A DNA stretch of 64,000 bases from Maylandia zebra (GCF_041146795.1 NC_135176.1:14318286-14382285); one strand, 5' to 3'. Positions 31,746 to 45,400 are shown, counted from the first letter of the stretch. Numbers and translations: made by a program. The notes: a model not told the origin generated them from the letters alone.

Positions 31746-34080
31746 CTTCAAAATGATACAAAAAAAAACATTAAATGATTCTGGAGTTCAAATCAAAGAA
31801 GATAAACCAGAAACAAAACTGCCGGATTCAAGACTAGATAGCTGTCCTTTACTAATTTAATATCCAGTAGCAACGTGGTTTGGCCCTAAGATGGCATCAG
31901 AGGGAAAGCCAAAGAAAAGCAAATGGTCACTTTTGACCCGTTCTGCAGACATGCACTCAGTAAATACTGACACCACTGTACTGGTCAAGTTGGAAATTTA
32001 AAAAGAAACAAAGATATATTAAAACAATTAATAAGAAGGCAAGAAAAACGAGTTATAGAAGGATCTGCATCTGTGAGAAGAGGCCTAACTAATATAGAAC
32101 AAAGAGGCTAGCTTAGCTCAGTGTAAGATGTTAAAATAATGTCTAAAATATGTTGCATGTGATGGTTAGAGCAAGAACAAAGTTCATCACCTTGGACACA
32201 ATAAAATGTGCGTTTTGTGCCTTTCTTCTCTGCAGTGTGCTGCATTATTGTGTGTGTTTTTTAACGAATGTTTTTTGGTCATAACTGTCTCACGGTGCCT
32301 TCAACACTGATCTACAAATCTAAACACACATGCCAATCCTTTCTCTAATTATTCTGTTATAGATAATAATTTATGTAAACAGTTAAATCACTGTTCTCAG
32401 TCATATAGTGTGAATTGAAAATGAAACCCCATCTATTCTACTGTAATTTCTAGTCTCAATTTTCATTTCACACTGTTCACTAATTAGCATTATTTCTCAT
32501 AATCCACATTTTGGGTGGAGCACATCAATAAATATTCTTATACCGATACATTTCTTCCATTTGAAGGCATATTTCATCCCTGTAACTTCAGTGCCAGCAC
32601 TTTTAGCTTTTCCTCTGCTGCCACCCTCAGGCCACTCTGTGCTTAACATTAACAAAAACACCCAATAACATTAATATTAAGTCTGTTGCTCAGTCAGTTT
32701 GTGATGTGTATCGATGTCTTGATTCTAGGTTTAAGCAACCAGTCTTAGCAAGGGGTTAAAGTAAGTTTAAAAATACAGTTTCCTTAAAACAAATAGAAAT
32801 CAAAGAGGGGGGGGGGGGGGGGGGGGGGGGGAATCTAATCACAAAGAAAAATATCTGTGTCCCTTCACAAAAGAGATGAGTTGGTGGGCTGGGGACAGTT
32901 GTGGTTGCTTCCTTAATGGCAGTCCTCCCACAGCTACCACTATGGGTTGAGTTGGTATCACACTTCATCCTCAGTCAGCACTGCCTTGAGATTTGGGCCA
33001 CAGGAAACATGTCTGCACCCAGAAACACAGAGGAATGAAATGTGTTTGCTCCTTTCAGTCGGTTCACAGCATGTTTAAGACATTTGAGGGAAGTCATTAT
33101 ATCACTGGAAGACTTACCAATATTAAACTTATTCAGCCTTAAATGAGGGAACAAAAACACATAAAAGAAGATTGTGTTGGTGTGTCCATCACTAGTGCCA
33201 AGTGCACATAAAGAGATGAAAAAGGGGGATAAACAACATAATTTATGCATCATTTATAGCACTGTACAAAGTGTTAAAGTGAGGCGGAGCAGATGTCGAT
33301 CAGTTGTCCATCAAAGTCTGGCATTTTAAAAATAGGATAATTTAAAATACAATTTTAAAAAATGTCAGCAAACAAACACAAACTAATGCTTACTCAAGAC
33401 GACTAAATTAGGACAACTTCTTCATTGTGAGCATTTCCCAGGGAGAGAAAACAATGTGAGACACCTTCACTCAAAGTAGGCAACATCACCCACTGCCTAC
33501 AATGCAGGCAACAGCAAATGGAGCTTTTGTATAGCACAGGAGTTACATTAACACCTCCTGCATCTTCCATGTGAAGTATGGGAAACTGCTGCAGCCTTCT
33601 CACAACCAAAGCATTCACAAAGTGATTTGTAATCCTTTGGAATGATTTCATCCGGCAGCCAGCACGCTAACTTGCTGGGCTAGTGTTTCCCTAGCAGTCA
33701 GAGGTTACCAGGGGGTCACTGACTGGCATCTGGCCTAAATGCAACAGTAATTAGGTCACAAGAAGGTAACCCTTATGTTTTAACCAAATTACCAGAAGGC
33801 CACAATCTGTGGGTAGTGATCAAACAAGCAAGTTCACTCTGGACCCAGATAGATGGTGGATGGATGGTGTGACACTTTCATTCTTGTCACATAAAAGGTT
33901 GTTAGAAGAACCATTGATTACCTTTTGTAGTGAACAAGAACAGATCAAACTTTGAGATTCTTCATCACTCAACAGCAGTGGAAAAAAGATTCCACAAATG
34001 TATTTACTTATTATTGTTAGCTTATCCAGGGAATCATTTCAGGTTACTACACAGGGAAGCGTGATTAGGAATCCAGTTTG
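31746..34080. other. Intergenic DNA between zdhhc23 and the lipocalin array
   Basis: No exon, RNA gene or named repeat recognised apart from the G-run below. Short frames here show no family features. Confidence 0.4.
32807..32831. repeat. Poly(G) run of 25
   Basis: 25 consecutive guanines on the plus strand, an unusually long homopolymer that could form a G-quadruplex. Confidence 0.95.
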
Positions 34081-34084
34081 CGAG

Positions 34085-34170
34085 CCATGTGTTTTGTCTG
34101 TGCGCGTTACTGTCACATCTGCTGACAGCTACATTTGATTCTGTGGTCTCAGTCGCAGAAAGCGCTGGAG
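34085..34170 (+). repeat. Upstream block shared with lipocalin copy 2
   Basis: GTGTTTTGTCTGTGCG ... GCTGACAGCTACATTTGATTCTGTGGTCTC lines up with 50131-50210 (GTGTTTTGTCTCTGCG ... GCTGATAGGTGCATTTGATTTTGTGATCTC). It lies about 430-520 bases before the start codon in both copies, so duplication took in the promoter. Confidence 0.75.
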
Positions 34171-34506
34171 TTTAGCCTTGTTTACCACTGTGGATTCAGT
34201 GTACTTTGTTTCAAAACAGATTTTTTTTTGTCTCCACTCAAGCTGAAATTTAATTACTACTTTATTTGCTTTCCAATTCTCTGACATCCCAGCTGATTTG
34301 TTATTCAAATTTTTGATTTGTTTTTGTGTGTTTCTCCTGCCAGCTGTTTGCTATATACCTCTCATATGGTTCACTGAATTCTGCCTTTGCATGGTTGTGA
34401 AACCATGCATGCAGGTTCATGTGGTGAACCCATCCCCGAACCCGGGTTTTGTCTAGGTGTGTGTGTGTGTGCGCTGGCCTCGAGGGAAGAGGTAATCTCC
34501 CTCGGC

Positions 34507-34514
34507 TATATAAA
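34507..34514 (+). promoter_or_regulatory. TATA box of lipocalin copy 1
   Basis: TATATAAA, 89 bases before the start codon. The same box precedes copy 2. Confidence 0.8.
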
Positions 34515-34602
34515 GGAAGTCAGGCAGAACCTCAACAGCACACTTCCAGATCTTCATCCACACTCTCCCACATCATCATTTCTTCACTCATCATCAGCAG
34601 CC

Positions 34603-35985
34603 ATGCATTTACTTCTCACTCTGCTGGGAGCTGTGCTCTCCTCTCTGATGGTTTCTTCTGAAGTCCAACCTCAGGCAGACTTCAATGTACAGGCGGTAAG
34701 ACAAATGGCTACATTAGTATGTTTTATTTTACAATATTTATTTCTATGATCATTGTATTTATTTAATTCCCTATATCGTTTGTAAGTCCAGCAGCAATGC
34801 ATGTTCAACTTGCTTATATGGTTTTGGCTTTTCACTTTTTGACTTTTGTGTTTCATGCTGTGATAAATCTTTTGTTCACTGCCTTCATAAACAAAAGCAA
34901 TGTAGCTGTCTTCAAAAACAAAGAAAAAGAAGAAGGCGCACATGAAGTGTTTTTTTCCCCTCTGTCTTCCAAAGCTTACGCGAGTTATTAAAACACACTT
35001 TTTTGTAAAGGTGATCACAGAAAGTGTTTCAAAAATGCTTCAGTAAAGTTTTCAACTCCCGATGCTTTCCTCTTGTGTGCCCACAGATGGCAGGTAAGTG
35101 GTACCTGATTGGAATTGCCACTGATGCCCAGTGGTTTGTCAGTCACAGAGCCAGCATGAAGATGGGCACGGCCATGATTACCCCAACTGCTGACGGGGAT
35201 CTGGAGATGTCATATTCCAGTCTTAGGTAAGTGTGAGGGCATGAGGACAATGGACATTTAAATAAATAGGAATATATATCTATATATCTGTATATAAATA
35301 TATATGAAAGACAACATGTGAAAGAATTAATGTTTTAGTGATCTCTTTGCAGCCCTAATGGCTCGTGTTGGAGAATGAACAATCTGGCCAAAAAAACTGA
35401 GATACCGGGAAAGTTCACATACACAAGTCGGCGTGAGTACACCCACACACAGAAGCACGATTTAACGATCTAGTACATTTGCCTTTTCTGCTTTCATAAT
35501 TTCATGACCCCTTTTCTGCTGCATTCCCTTTGTCAGGCTGGGGGTATCTCAGTGACTTGCGCATGGTCGACGTGAAGTATGACGAGTATGCCCTGATTCA
35601 TTCCATCAAAACAAAGGGGAAAGAAAGCTATGTTGTTAACAAACTATATGGTAATATGGCATTTATCTCTGATTCTACACTCTGCTCAATCCATTTTAAC
35701 CTGTTCTGCTGGTCGGTAAAGCTATACCTGCTGCAGCAGATTTACATCATCTGTTTTCACAGGGCGTGGTGTGGACCTCAGCGCTGAGGTGCAAGAGAAG
35801 TTCATTCAGTTCTCCCTGCAAAGCAGCATCCAGCCTGAAAATATTGTCATCCTTCCCAAAAACGGTACTTTTACCTCTGAGATGTTTTATTTAAAATAAC
35901 TGCAATCAAGAGTGATGTTATGCACTGATCACTTTTCCATTTTCTTTCCCTTTTCCTCTCTATAGAGCAGTGCCCAGCTGCCTAA
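34603..35985 (+). CDS. Secreted lipocalin, prostaglandin D synthase-like, copy 1 (catalytic Cys replaced)
   Basis: Lipocalin of the L-PGDS branch: a secreted eight-strand barrel for small hydrophobic ligands. Exons: 34603-34695, 35087-35226, 35353-35432, 35537-35650, 35763-35864, 35966-35985; 549 nt, 182 aa, the usual length and six-exon lipocalin layout. A signal peptide covers about residues 1-20. The lipocalin GxW motif is GKWY at 34-37. VDVKYDEYAL matches the conserved central strand (human VVETDYDQYAL), and the C-terminal helix ends ENIVILPKNEQC. The disulphide pair is Cys83 and Cys179. At the place of the catalytic cysteine (human Cys65, LSMCKS) this protein has MKMGTA, Gly58, so prostaglandin D synthase activity is not expected; a carrier role is likely. 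A possible N-glycosylation site is Asn80. It is the first of a tandem array and closest to fish ptgds genes in my recollection. Confidence 0.9.
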
Positions 35986-36168
35986 CCTTGTGTCCAGGTG
36001 ATCATCTCACCGAGGAGCTTTCACTGTTCTGAAAATCTCACGTCGATGACCTGAGACAGTTTGCTTTTTACTTTACTATCTCTGCTCTTTCGTTATTAAG
36101 AGAGCTCATAATATCACAAAATTATATTCATCACTTTGCATTTATCCACCTGCTGTTATAACCACAGA

Positions 36169-36174
36169 ATTAAA
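36169..36174 (+). promoter_or_regulatory. Candidate poly(A) signal of lipocalin copy 1
   Basis: ATTAAA about 185 bases past the stop; no AATAAA is nearer. Confidence 0.4.
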
Positions 36175-36204
36175 AAGTATGAAATGGCTAAAATCTTTTG
36201 ATTT

Positions 36205-36540
36205 ACTCAATTTTTAAACTAATACTTTGAATTACATCCATAACAGCACAGCTAAAACCTTCTTTTTATCAAGTCTTTGTATCTACACACTTTGCAAAGA
36301 TTTAGATACAAAAAATAATAGAAGAACCTGTGAATTAAAAAAATATAAAATATACATAATCACAGAAGATGACCAAAACAATGCACCAGTGTTCTGAATT
36401 TGTATCTACAAACATGCAAGTTTCCCTTTCTACAGGCAAAAGTACGTAAGTAAGTCGAGAAAACAAGGAGTTCAGCCCTTAATTTTAAAACAGCAGCAGC
36501 AGATATACTGTTCATCTTTCATTTAGACGAGACAAAGCAA
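36205..36540. repeat. Downstream flank of lipocalin copy 1, duplicated at 63270-63690
   Basis: Shares long near-identical words with the right end of the window, including TTTCCCTTTCTACAGGCAAA followed by AGTAC, and GATATACT with CATTTAGAC. The first part also matches 52010-52080 after copy 2. Hence the duplicated unit extends at least 550 bases past the stop codon. Confidence 0.8.
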
Positions 36541-36877
36541 CAGGGGTGACAGACTTTGACCATTTTGTCACAGCACACAGAGTTTATTTGAATCCAAACA
36601 AAACACCCACCAAGTCCGAAGTAGATCAGATGAACTGTCGACCAGACAGACTGACAGACAAACATACAGATTGCTTGAGCCATTAGTGCGACAAAACTTC
36701 ATATATTTGTTTTCCAGGATTAAAGATCTATTATAACTGGCACGGAATGCAGGCAGGAGAAATCATTAACAGCAAAACACGTTACTAGTACATCTCCTCA
36801 GCCTAGTGGTGTCATGGTCTCAAAGCTGTGCAGTAGATAAAAGAATCTGAGGGATGATACAAAGGTGACCAAAGTTA
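36541..36877. other. Spacer between the duplicated flank and the BEL/Pao fossil
   Basis: No coding frame or recognised repeat. CAGACAGACTGACAGACAAA-like short repeats near 36640-36665. Confidence 0.3.
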
Positions 36878-39800
36878 CTGTAACAGTTGGTGAAATGTTA
36901 GTATTTGACCACTAGGCGGAGCTCTTGTAATGATAATGTAACTAACTCATTTTATTTTGTATGTTTTATTTTTGTGTTGAGCATGTTAACATTTTCCTTT
37001 TTTGCCTACCGGATTGGTGTACAGTTAATTTGATACATGGAAAATAGCCGGTTAATTTTGTAAATATAAGGTAAGGGCAGAGGTCACTTCCTGTTTTGGA
37101 AAAAAGTTAAATGACTTGACAAACAATTTTGAGCGAGTTTACAAGAAGTGGAAATACCACATAAACTTATTTAAAAGAATGGTGAAGAGTAAAGACATTG
37201 AGTTAATACCTGAAGCTGTAAGTGTTATAGACACTAGTATGACTGACATCTGTAACATTCATGATGAGATCAGAAAAATACAAAGTCCTGATATTGAAAT
37301 GCGCAGAAGATGTGATGTGTGCATGGCTATCAGTGAAACTGCCAGAGCAAAGGCTCGGTGCCTTTTAGAAGAAGATGGTGATCCAAATAGTATACCCTGG
37401 CCTGATTCAGAGTCCGTGTATGACAGCAGTTCATCCAGTGCTTCTTCAAGGATCACATATAAGTCAAGGTCTATCTCTGGGATGTCAAAGCAATCATATC
37501 TGGTCACACTACAACAAAGACAAGAAGCTGCAGCTGATGTAGCAGCTACAGAAGAAGTCATTAAAATAATGAAAACACAGCATCAGTGTGAGGAAGAAAT
37601 CAGAGAACTTGAAGTTGAGGATGCAAGGAAAAGAGCTCAATTTCTAACTGAGAGCACCTCAATAAAGACAAGGTTAGATGAAAAGAGAAAGGAAGTGGAA
37701 CTTTTGAGAGAATTGCAAAAGCGTAATGCAGCACAAGCAAGATTGAAAGTGTATGCTGAAAGTGTGAATAGTGAGGATGAAGACAAATCTCCTGTTCATT
37801 CCCAAGTAAGACAAGATAGTTCCGTCCCGCAACCAAGCTTTCCAAATGTGAACTCGAAACCATTCATCCCATCTCAAGTTAGAGCTCCGCAACAAATTGC
37901 ACCTCTCCGAGCCTCTGTCCCTCAAACAGCAATTCGTAGTGCAAATGAAACGCCCTCCACTGATCTTGTAAGGATGCTCGCTGAAGCTATCACTGCAAAC
38001 AGAATCCCAATCCCAGAGCCTCCAGTCTTCACAGGTGATCCACTGCAGTATAATGACTGGAAGTTGTCTTTTCAAACATTAGTTGACCGCAAGAATCTGC
38101 CAATTCAAGAAAAGCTATTCTTCCTGAGAAAGTATGTTGGAGGTTCAGCGAAGAAGGCTATTGAAGGACATTTTCTGGTTGGAACAGACACCGCTTATCA
38201 TGCTGCCTGGGAGATACTCAACGACAGGTTTGGAGATCCCTTTGTGATAGGCAAATCATATCGTGACAAGATTCAGTCATGGCCAAAAATTAACAACAAA
38301 GACACTAAAGATCTACGTGAGTTTGCAGATTTTCTAAGCAGTGTTGAGTCAGCCATACCTTATGTTCAAGGTTTACAAGTTTTGCATGACTGCGTGGAAA
38401 ATCAGAGGATAGCTGCAAAGCTGCCTGACTGGCTAAGTGCACGGTGGAACAGAACGGTGACAGAGTTTCAAGATGAACACAGAATGTTCCCAGATTTTAG
38501 TCATTTTGTCAAATTCCTGAATAAAGAAGCAAGAATTGCATGTAATCCTATCACTTCTCTGCCTGCAATAAAGCCGACTGAACAAGACAAGCATGCATTC
38601 AAAGACAAGCCCAAAAGAAACTACATGCTGAATGCTAAGTCACTTAGTACAAGCTCTAGTGAAAGGACAAATGTCACATGTCTCTTTTGTAAGAAACCTG
38701 GTCACACGCTTCAGAAATGTCGCAAGATAATGGACAAGTCAGTTGAAGAGAGAGTAAAGTTTGTGCAGTCTGAAAAACTGTGCTTTGGTTGCCTCAAGAC
38801 TGGTCATAACTCTAAGAACTGCACTTCCAGAAGTGTGTGTGACAAATGCCAAAAGCCTCACCCAACTTGTCTACATCAAGACAGAGAGAAAAGAGACAAG
38901 GAACAAAGAAAGAATAGCCAACAACAATTTAAGGCTAACCAGGAAACAGAGGTTTCTGAAGTACAAGAGCAAGTATCTAACCAAGTTACATCCAACAGAG
39001 TTGTGCAACAAAAGTCAAAAGGTTGTACTTCCTCAGTTGTCCCAGTTTATGTATCCACTGTGGATGAACCAGAGAATGAAAAGTTGGTGTATGTTTTGCT
39101 CGATACTCAAAGTGACACCACTTTCATCTTGAAAGACACAGCTCAGTCGCTCAACGCCATGTTAGAGCCAGTTAAACTCAAGATTTCCACTATAACGTCC
39201 AAAACAAAAGTTGTTTCAAGCAGCAAGTTAAAGGACTTACAAGTAAGAGGCATTTACTCTGAAACGAGAATCAAACTACCAACAAGCTATACCAGAGACT
39301 ACATTCCTGCTAACAGATCACATATTCCCACAAACAAAACAGCAGAGAACTGGTCACATTTGAAACATTTATCAAAGGAGATGGCTCCCAAGCTTGATTG
39401 TGAAGTTGGACTACTGATCGGATATAACTGTCCTCAAGCATTGCTCCCTCTAGCGGTGGTCAGTGGTGATCGAGACCAGCCATTTGCACAGAAATCTCTG
39501 CTTGGCTGGAGCATCATTGGCTACAGTGACTCTGAAGGTGATTGTGAAGATGAAATAGGAGTAAGCCATCGTGTTATTGTTAGACAAGTCTTGCCAGCTG
39601 TAGGACCAGCTCACAAGCTCAAAACGGAAGTTCACTTTGTAAGCAGAAACAAAGTCAAAGAAATACTTACTCCAGCCGAGATACTTAATGTGCTAGAGAT
39701 GGACTTTGTTGAAAAAAGTGTTGAAGAAGAGTCAATGTCACAAGAAGATCTACTGTTTCTAGCCAAAGTAAAAGAAGGCATAAAACAAAGGCAAGATGGC

Positions 39801-41920
39801 CACTTTGAAATGCCACTACCCTTCAGACAAGAAAGACCTGACTTGCCAAACAACAAACTTTGTGCAGAACACAGACTGAAGTGTTTAGAAAGGCGTCTCA
39901 GAAAAGACGAGCGCTACTACAAGGACTACGTGACTTTCATGCAAGACATCATAAAGAGAGGTGACGCAGAGAAAGTGCCAGAGGCTGAGCTAAATAATCA
40001 ACCAGCATGGTACATTCCTCACCATGGCGTCTACCATCCGCAGAAGCCAAATAAGATCCGCGTCGTCTTTGATTGCTCTGCAAGGTTCCAGAATACATCG
40101 CTCAACGAGCATCTCCTGTCAGGACCTGACCTCACAAATACTCTTGTTGGAGTTCTGTGTCGTTTCAGGAAAGGACGTGTAGCTGTCATGTGTGACGTGG
40201 AGCGCATGTTTCACCAGTTTCATGTTGCCCCAAAAGATCAAGATTACCTCCGATTCCTATGGTGGGAGGATGGTAACATGGAAAAGTCCACATCAGTGTT
40301 TCGCATGAGAGTCCACTTGTTTGGTGCAGCATCTTCACCAGGATGCGCAAACTTTGGATTCAAGCATGTCGCTGCGCAAGGTGAAAATAAGTTCAGTGAA
40401 GCCACGGTGAAGTTCATGCAACGCAACTTCTACGTGGACGACGGTTTGGTGAGTGTGGATTCAGTGCAAGAAGCTATTCAACTTGTAAAGGAAGCTAGAG
40501 AACTGTGTGCCACCGGTAAGCTGCACCTGCACAAGTTCATTAGCAACAGCAAGGAAGTGATTGCTGCTATCCCAAAGGAAGAATGTGTAGCAGGAGCAAC
40601 TGATCTGGATCTGGCACTAGGAGAGCCAAAGATAGAAAGAGCCTTAGGGGTCCAATGGTGTGTAAGCTCAGACACCTTTCAATTCAGGGTGATTGTAAAG
40701 AATAACCCCTTCACTAGAAGAGGAGTGCTCTCGACAGTGGCCTCAATATTCGACCCACTTGGATTCGTCGCTCCGTTCATTTTAGTTGGTAAGAAACTCC
40801 TCCAAAGAATGTGTCAGGAAAAGCTGGACTGGGACGAGCCGCTTCCAGAAGATCTCAAGCCTCAATGGGAAGCTTGGCTCAGAGACCTCCAGAACCTGTC
40901 CTCCATAAAGATATCACGTTGTTATGTCCCATCAACATCTGACCAAGTGAAGCAGTATGAGTTACACAGCTTTTCTGATGCCAGTGTAACCGGTTATGGT
41001 GTGTGTTCATACTTGAGAACCGTGACCAAGTTTGGAGAAGTACAGTGCACTCTTGTGATGGGTAAAGCAAGAGTCGCTCCTACTAAAGTGACAACCATCC
41101 CAAGATTGGAGCTTTCTGCGGCTGTAGTAGCTACGAGAGCAGCTGACTTTCTAAAGAGAGAATTGGAGATCCAAAATATTCAGGTGTACTACTGGACTGA
41201 TTCCAAAGTTGTCCTTGGTTATATTAACAACGACGCAAGGCGCTTTCATGTATTCGTTGCTAACAGAATACAGAGAATCAGATCAAGTACAGAACCAAGT
41301 CAATGGCGATATGTTGCCTCTGAACAAAATCCTGCAGATCACGCATCACGTGGAGTCATGACAAAAGAACTAGTACAGTCCAACTGGTTCACAGGACCAA
41401 GTTTTTTATGGCAAAAGGAACTACCACAAGAAGATGCTAAAGTGAAAGAGATCAGTATCGAAGATCCAGAACTCAAAGTCACAACAGTATTCGCAGTTAA
41501 GGCAAAAGAAGAGAAATCCATTTTAGAACGACTGGAAAAATTCTCAGATTGGACGAGAGTTGTGAAAGCAATAGCAAGATTAAGACGACGTGTAAAGTAT
41601 GCAAAGAACTCAAAGTAAATGTCCAATGAAAGTACTACGTTGGAAGAAAGGAAAGAAGCCGAGGAGTTCATCATACAGACAGTTCAACAAGAAGCATTTG
41701 GAAAGGAAATTAAGATCATAAAGGATAAGGAGGAAGTCAGACCATCTCACTCAAAGCTACTTCAGTTAAGTCCATTCCTTGATCAACACAATATCTTGAG
41801 GGTAGGAGGAAGACTTACAAAAGCATCAATCCATCCCAACATCAAACACCCAGCCATTCTGCCAAAGAAACAAATCCAGCTGTACTGGAAATGTTTTCAG
41901 AGGTCCAAACTCTTTGGCTT
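36878..41920 (+). mobile_element. BEL/Pao LTR retrotransposon fossil, 3'-truncated
   Basis: Fossil of a Pao-type LTR retrotransposon. A possible 5' LTR or leader lies at about 36878-37110. One long frame (to 41618) carries, in order, a gag-like region with coiled coil and a DUF1759-type segment (about 38000-38560), two zinc knuckles (about 38680-38880), a retroviral-type protease region with LLDTQSDT (about 39090), a reverse transcriptase (about 39990-40480, with the FYVDDG catalytic box), and an RNase H region (about 40940-41350). The start of an integrase-linked region follows in a separate short frame to about 41870. Most of the integrase and the 3' LTR are not seen, so the element is broken; I count about one or two breaks. 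The long open frame suggests a fairly recent arrival. It stands between lipocalin copies 1 and 2. Confidence 0.9.
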
Positions 41921-42494
41921 TGTCATGATTCGAGTTTTGAGGAGAAGACAAACGACTGCATGGTCTCAGTAGATGTCAGAATAGTGATCTTTATTACACA
42001 CTTCTGAACCAGAAGTATGGGAAGACTGACGTACAGCAACAATCTCCAAAGAGTGGACCGTTCCCCATCCTTATATAACCCATGATGACATCACACAGTT
42101 AGACCTTACTGGAAATGATAACAGTCTCCCCATAGTCCAAAGTTCTCCTTATACAAACATCAGATGATACTTTAGAGAAAAACAAGTGTGTGACATGTCA
42201 TGTTGTGCAGTTCTGTGAGCCTGTATGTCCAACTAGAGAATGTCCTGACATGACCTCCCTGTGTAAATAAGGGTGAACGTGCGTGTTTACATAACTCTCT
42301 ATGTGCATGTTCTGATGTAGGCCTGCAAATGAATTAGAACAAGGTCCTGCTGGACCCTCCAGTTATGGACGGTGAATACAATGCTGTGGGTACCATTTGA
42401 GACTTGATTACAATGATGATAACATGCATACATTAATCTTTACTCAGATTACCATAGATATAAAACAAAGATTATACTGTCATCAGATTCCACA
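41921..42494 (-). repeat. LTR-like block (possible solo LTR fossil)
   Basis: On the minus strand the block begins TGTGG and ends GACA, with a TATATAAGG box (42069-42077) followed some 75 bases on by AATAAAG (41991-41997). That is the U3-R-U5 order of a retroviral-type LTR. It abuts the truncated BEL/Pao fossil. No target-site duplication is evident, so the ends are uncertain. Confidence 0.4.
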
Positions 42495-45400
42495 ATGGTA
42501 AATGATTAATGATTGATACTTCTAATTATAACTGTGATCATAAGAATACAAAATAAAATATCTCCTGGTCACATTCCTCCTCAAGCCAGCCCAACTCACA
42601 CCAGGATTTGTCTCCAAACCAAACAAACACGTTATGACACTTATCAACCCCAACACCTCCGTTGTTTTCCAATTTTCCCACAACCCAGCTGTTCTTTTAG
42701 CTTCAGACTCGAGTTTCAGCCTGTCACGCTTCAGGCCCCTTTACCACCTCCTCTTGGAGTGAAGAAACGCCCTCGGATTCTTCTTTCTTCAGCTCCCCAG
42801 GTAGACTACTGAGTGAGCTAGCCACGTTGCAGAGGATTATTCTGCCTCTGTTTTACCACCCGTGTTGTGACTTGGAATGAGCTTTTCCCTGAGCTCCCCT
42901 CTGCTCATTCACCTTGAGACCACTAGAAGCAGAACTATTACTTCCGGAGCTTGGCACGCTCCCTCCATCCTTCCGGTTTTCATGTTCCAATGCTGCTGAA
43001 GGTTTGAGGCAGAGGAGGTTACACCTCTCCATCCCCTGGAAGCTCAGTAGCATAGCTCTCGGTGCCAGTTCCGCTCAGATCTCCTCCACGCACTCCTCGA
43101 GACCTCATTGTTCTGGTGTCTACTCCTTTCTCTGCAAGAGACAGAAGCCAACCCCTCTCCCGCGCTGGCTCTCATAACCTAATGTTGTTAACTGTATGTA
43201 TTCCAATCCTATGCTATGCCTATGTGTGTAAGCGTGCATACATTTAACCCTCTGCACGTGAAGTCAATAGCTCCAATATATCAATCCGATCCGTTGTCGG
43301 ATGAAGCTTTTGACCTTCACAGACTAAGTGCCAGCTCCTTATAAGCACATTTGCAATGTGTGTATAAAAGTGAACAACAGACCTCAAACAAATTGGGCAT
43401 TCTTAATTCCAACTTAAGTGTAGTACTCAGTTTCTGATCATCTAATTATGCTTCTGACTGGTCCCCTAAATTGTCTAAAAACCTTTAATTTTGCCATACC
43501 TAAATTATTAAAACACAAAGCAAATCATAGACCCCCTATATAGCTTTTGCCTTTATGAGCACACTTCAATAATGAGCAACAACCTGCAATCTGTACCAAA
43601 AATCTTCATGGTCACACCTGCAATTAAAGATCAGATGCATTTTATACCTGTTTTAATTCTTCCTTATATAGAACCTCCTCAGTTTCAGGTTAGTTGCGAT
43701 TAGTCTCAATTAATCGTTCTAGTTGTATTTTGCAATTCAGCTAAAAAGCAAACCTGTTAAAGCAAACAGCTTATTTACAACCACCTGCAAATCATGAGAG
43801 TAATAAAAGATTCAGGACAACAGACAAGTATCATGTTCAGGATTTCTCTGATCATTAAATCACTATTATTGCCACAATTTATTTTATTCACCCTTTGGGC
43901 AATGTTACTCCACTTGTGTATCCCTACCAAGAGCTCCCTAGTGGCCAGTTAGTGAGCTCTGTCAAACAGTCCCCAAATTAGTTATTTGTTATTATTACTT
44001 GTTTTATTATTATTCTTTTGTTTTCATGTCACTTGTCTGTTTTCTACTGCACCCTCCTCACACATTCTTAACAAAGCAAAGCAAACATTAGCAGCACATC
44101 CACATTCCAGAGGTGCTATAAAAAGATTTCCTGTAAAAAGAATCACACATAAATTCATCCACCCTCTTGTTCTATCTCGGTGGAGGTTAACCTTAAGTCG
44201 TAGTCAAGTCTTGTCAGCTTTTACCAGTCAGTCCGTTTGTTTTATTTCCAGTCTTTCATCCATTCATTCATTCATCCATTCTTTCTTTCTTTGCTGATAG
44301 TGGAAACCATCGCCGCATTTAGATTTCCGCCCTCAGCAAAATGAGCTCATTTCAAAAAGAAAAAGAAGAACTTGAGATCGGATTACCTCGCTGAATCCTT
44401 TTTTGGGCAGGGACTCTCATTTTCTAATTGTCCCCATAAGTGGTTTCCTCCAGAGCCAATTCTAATGCGGAGAAACTCACTTACAACAATTTTCTCGCCG
44501 ACGTGTAATGCTTGTAATTTTCGATGTGCAGATCTGCTTAAAGAAAAGATTCACAAACAAAAATCAGTGCACTGTTCAAAATATAAAACAAAATAAAATG
44601 AAAGATAACAAAAACAAAAATGCAGACGCCCGGGTCTTAGGACTTGTCACTGAATATTCCTCCTATCAGTAAAAATGCCAAACCTAAACCTAAACAGAGT
44701 CAAATCAACACCACCTCAACCTTTTCATATTCATAAACCTATATATTTTTGTGTTCGTGAAACAAAATTGAACCGTTTCCATATTAAGTAATTTGAGCTC
44801 TTGAAATGTTTTAGTTCTCTTAATTCTGCCAGTTTACCTCAACACTCATTCCATAACTTTTATTCAACTGCTACTTGGTCACTCAAATCTTACCTGTTCA
44901 AATTGCCTAGGGTTCAACAAAGTCTAAATCCTAGTTATCATGAAACTTGAACGGGTCTACACTGATTTACTTACAGTAATTTAGAATCATCACTCAACCT
45001 AACTCTAATACTGGCACTGCGTGACTTTTCTCACACTGGAAAGCAGAATTTCGTACAGATCTTTAATACCTCAGGCAATCGGGGTCAAGGGCTGCCCCCC
45101 CCCTTTCTCTTCTTCTTTGTCCGTGTGTTCCTCCTTTTATTAAATCTCCATCACAATGATGTGGCGCTCTGAAATAAGACTCACACTGTTAATTCATCGT
45201 TTTCACTCTGCACCACTGCTCAGGCTGTTTTCTTTTCTTTTTAGTGTACAGTAAACAATTGAGTCGAGGCCTTAAGCCCCAGATATCTCGCACGGGCATC
45301 GTTTTCATAACCAAACCGCTCTGGACTCTGCTCCCCAGACCACACAGATGCCCTCTGGGCTTATTATTGTAACAGATTCTGTATTTGAATTTGTTGTGTG

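Noticed and set aside
42513-43250. Several 60-100 codon frames on both strands
   Set aside because: Overlapping frames in a GC-richer patch without recognisable domains, start context or splice sites.
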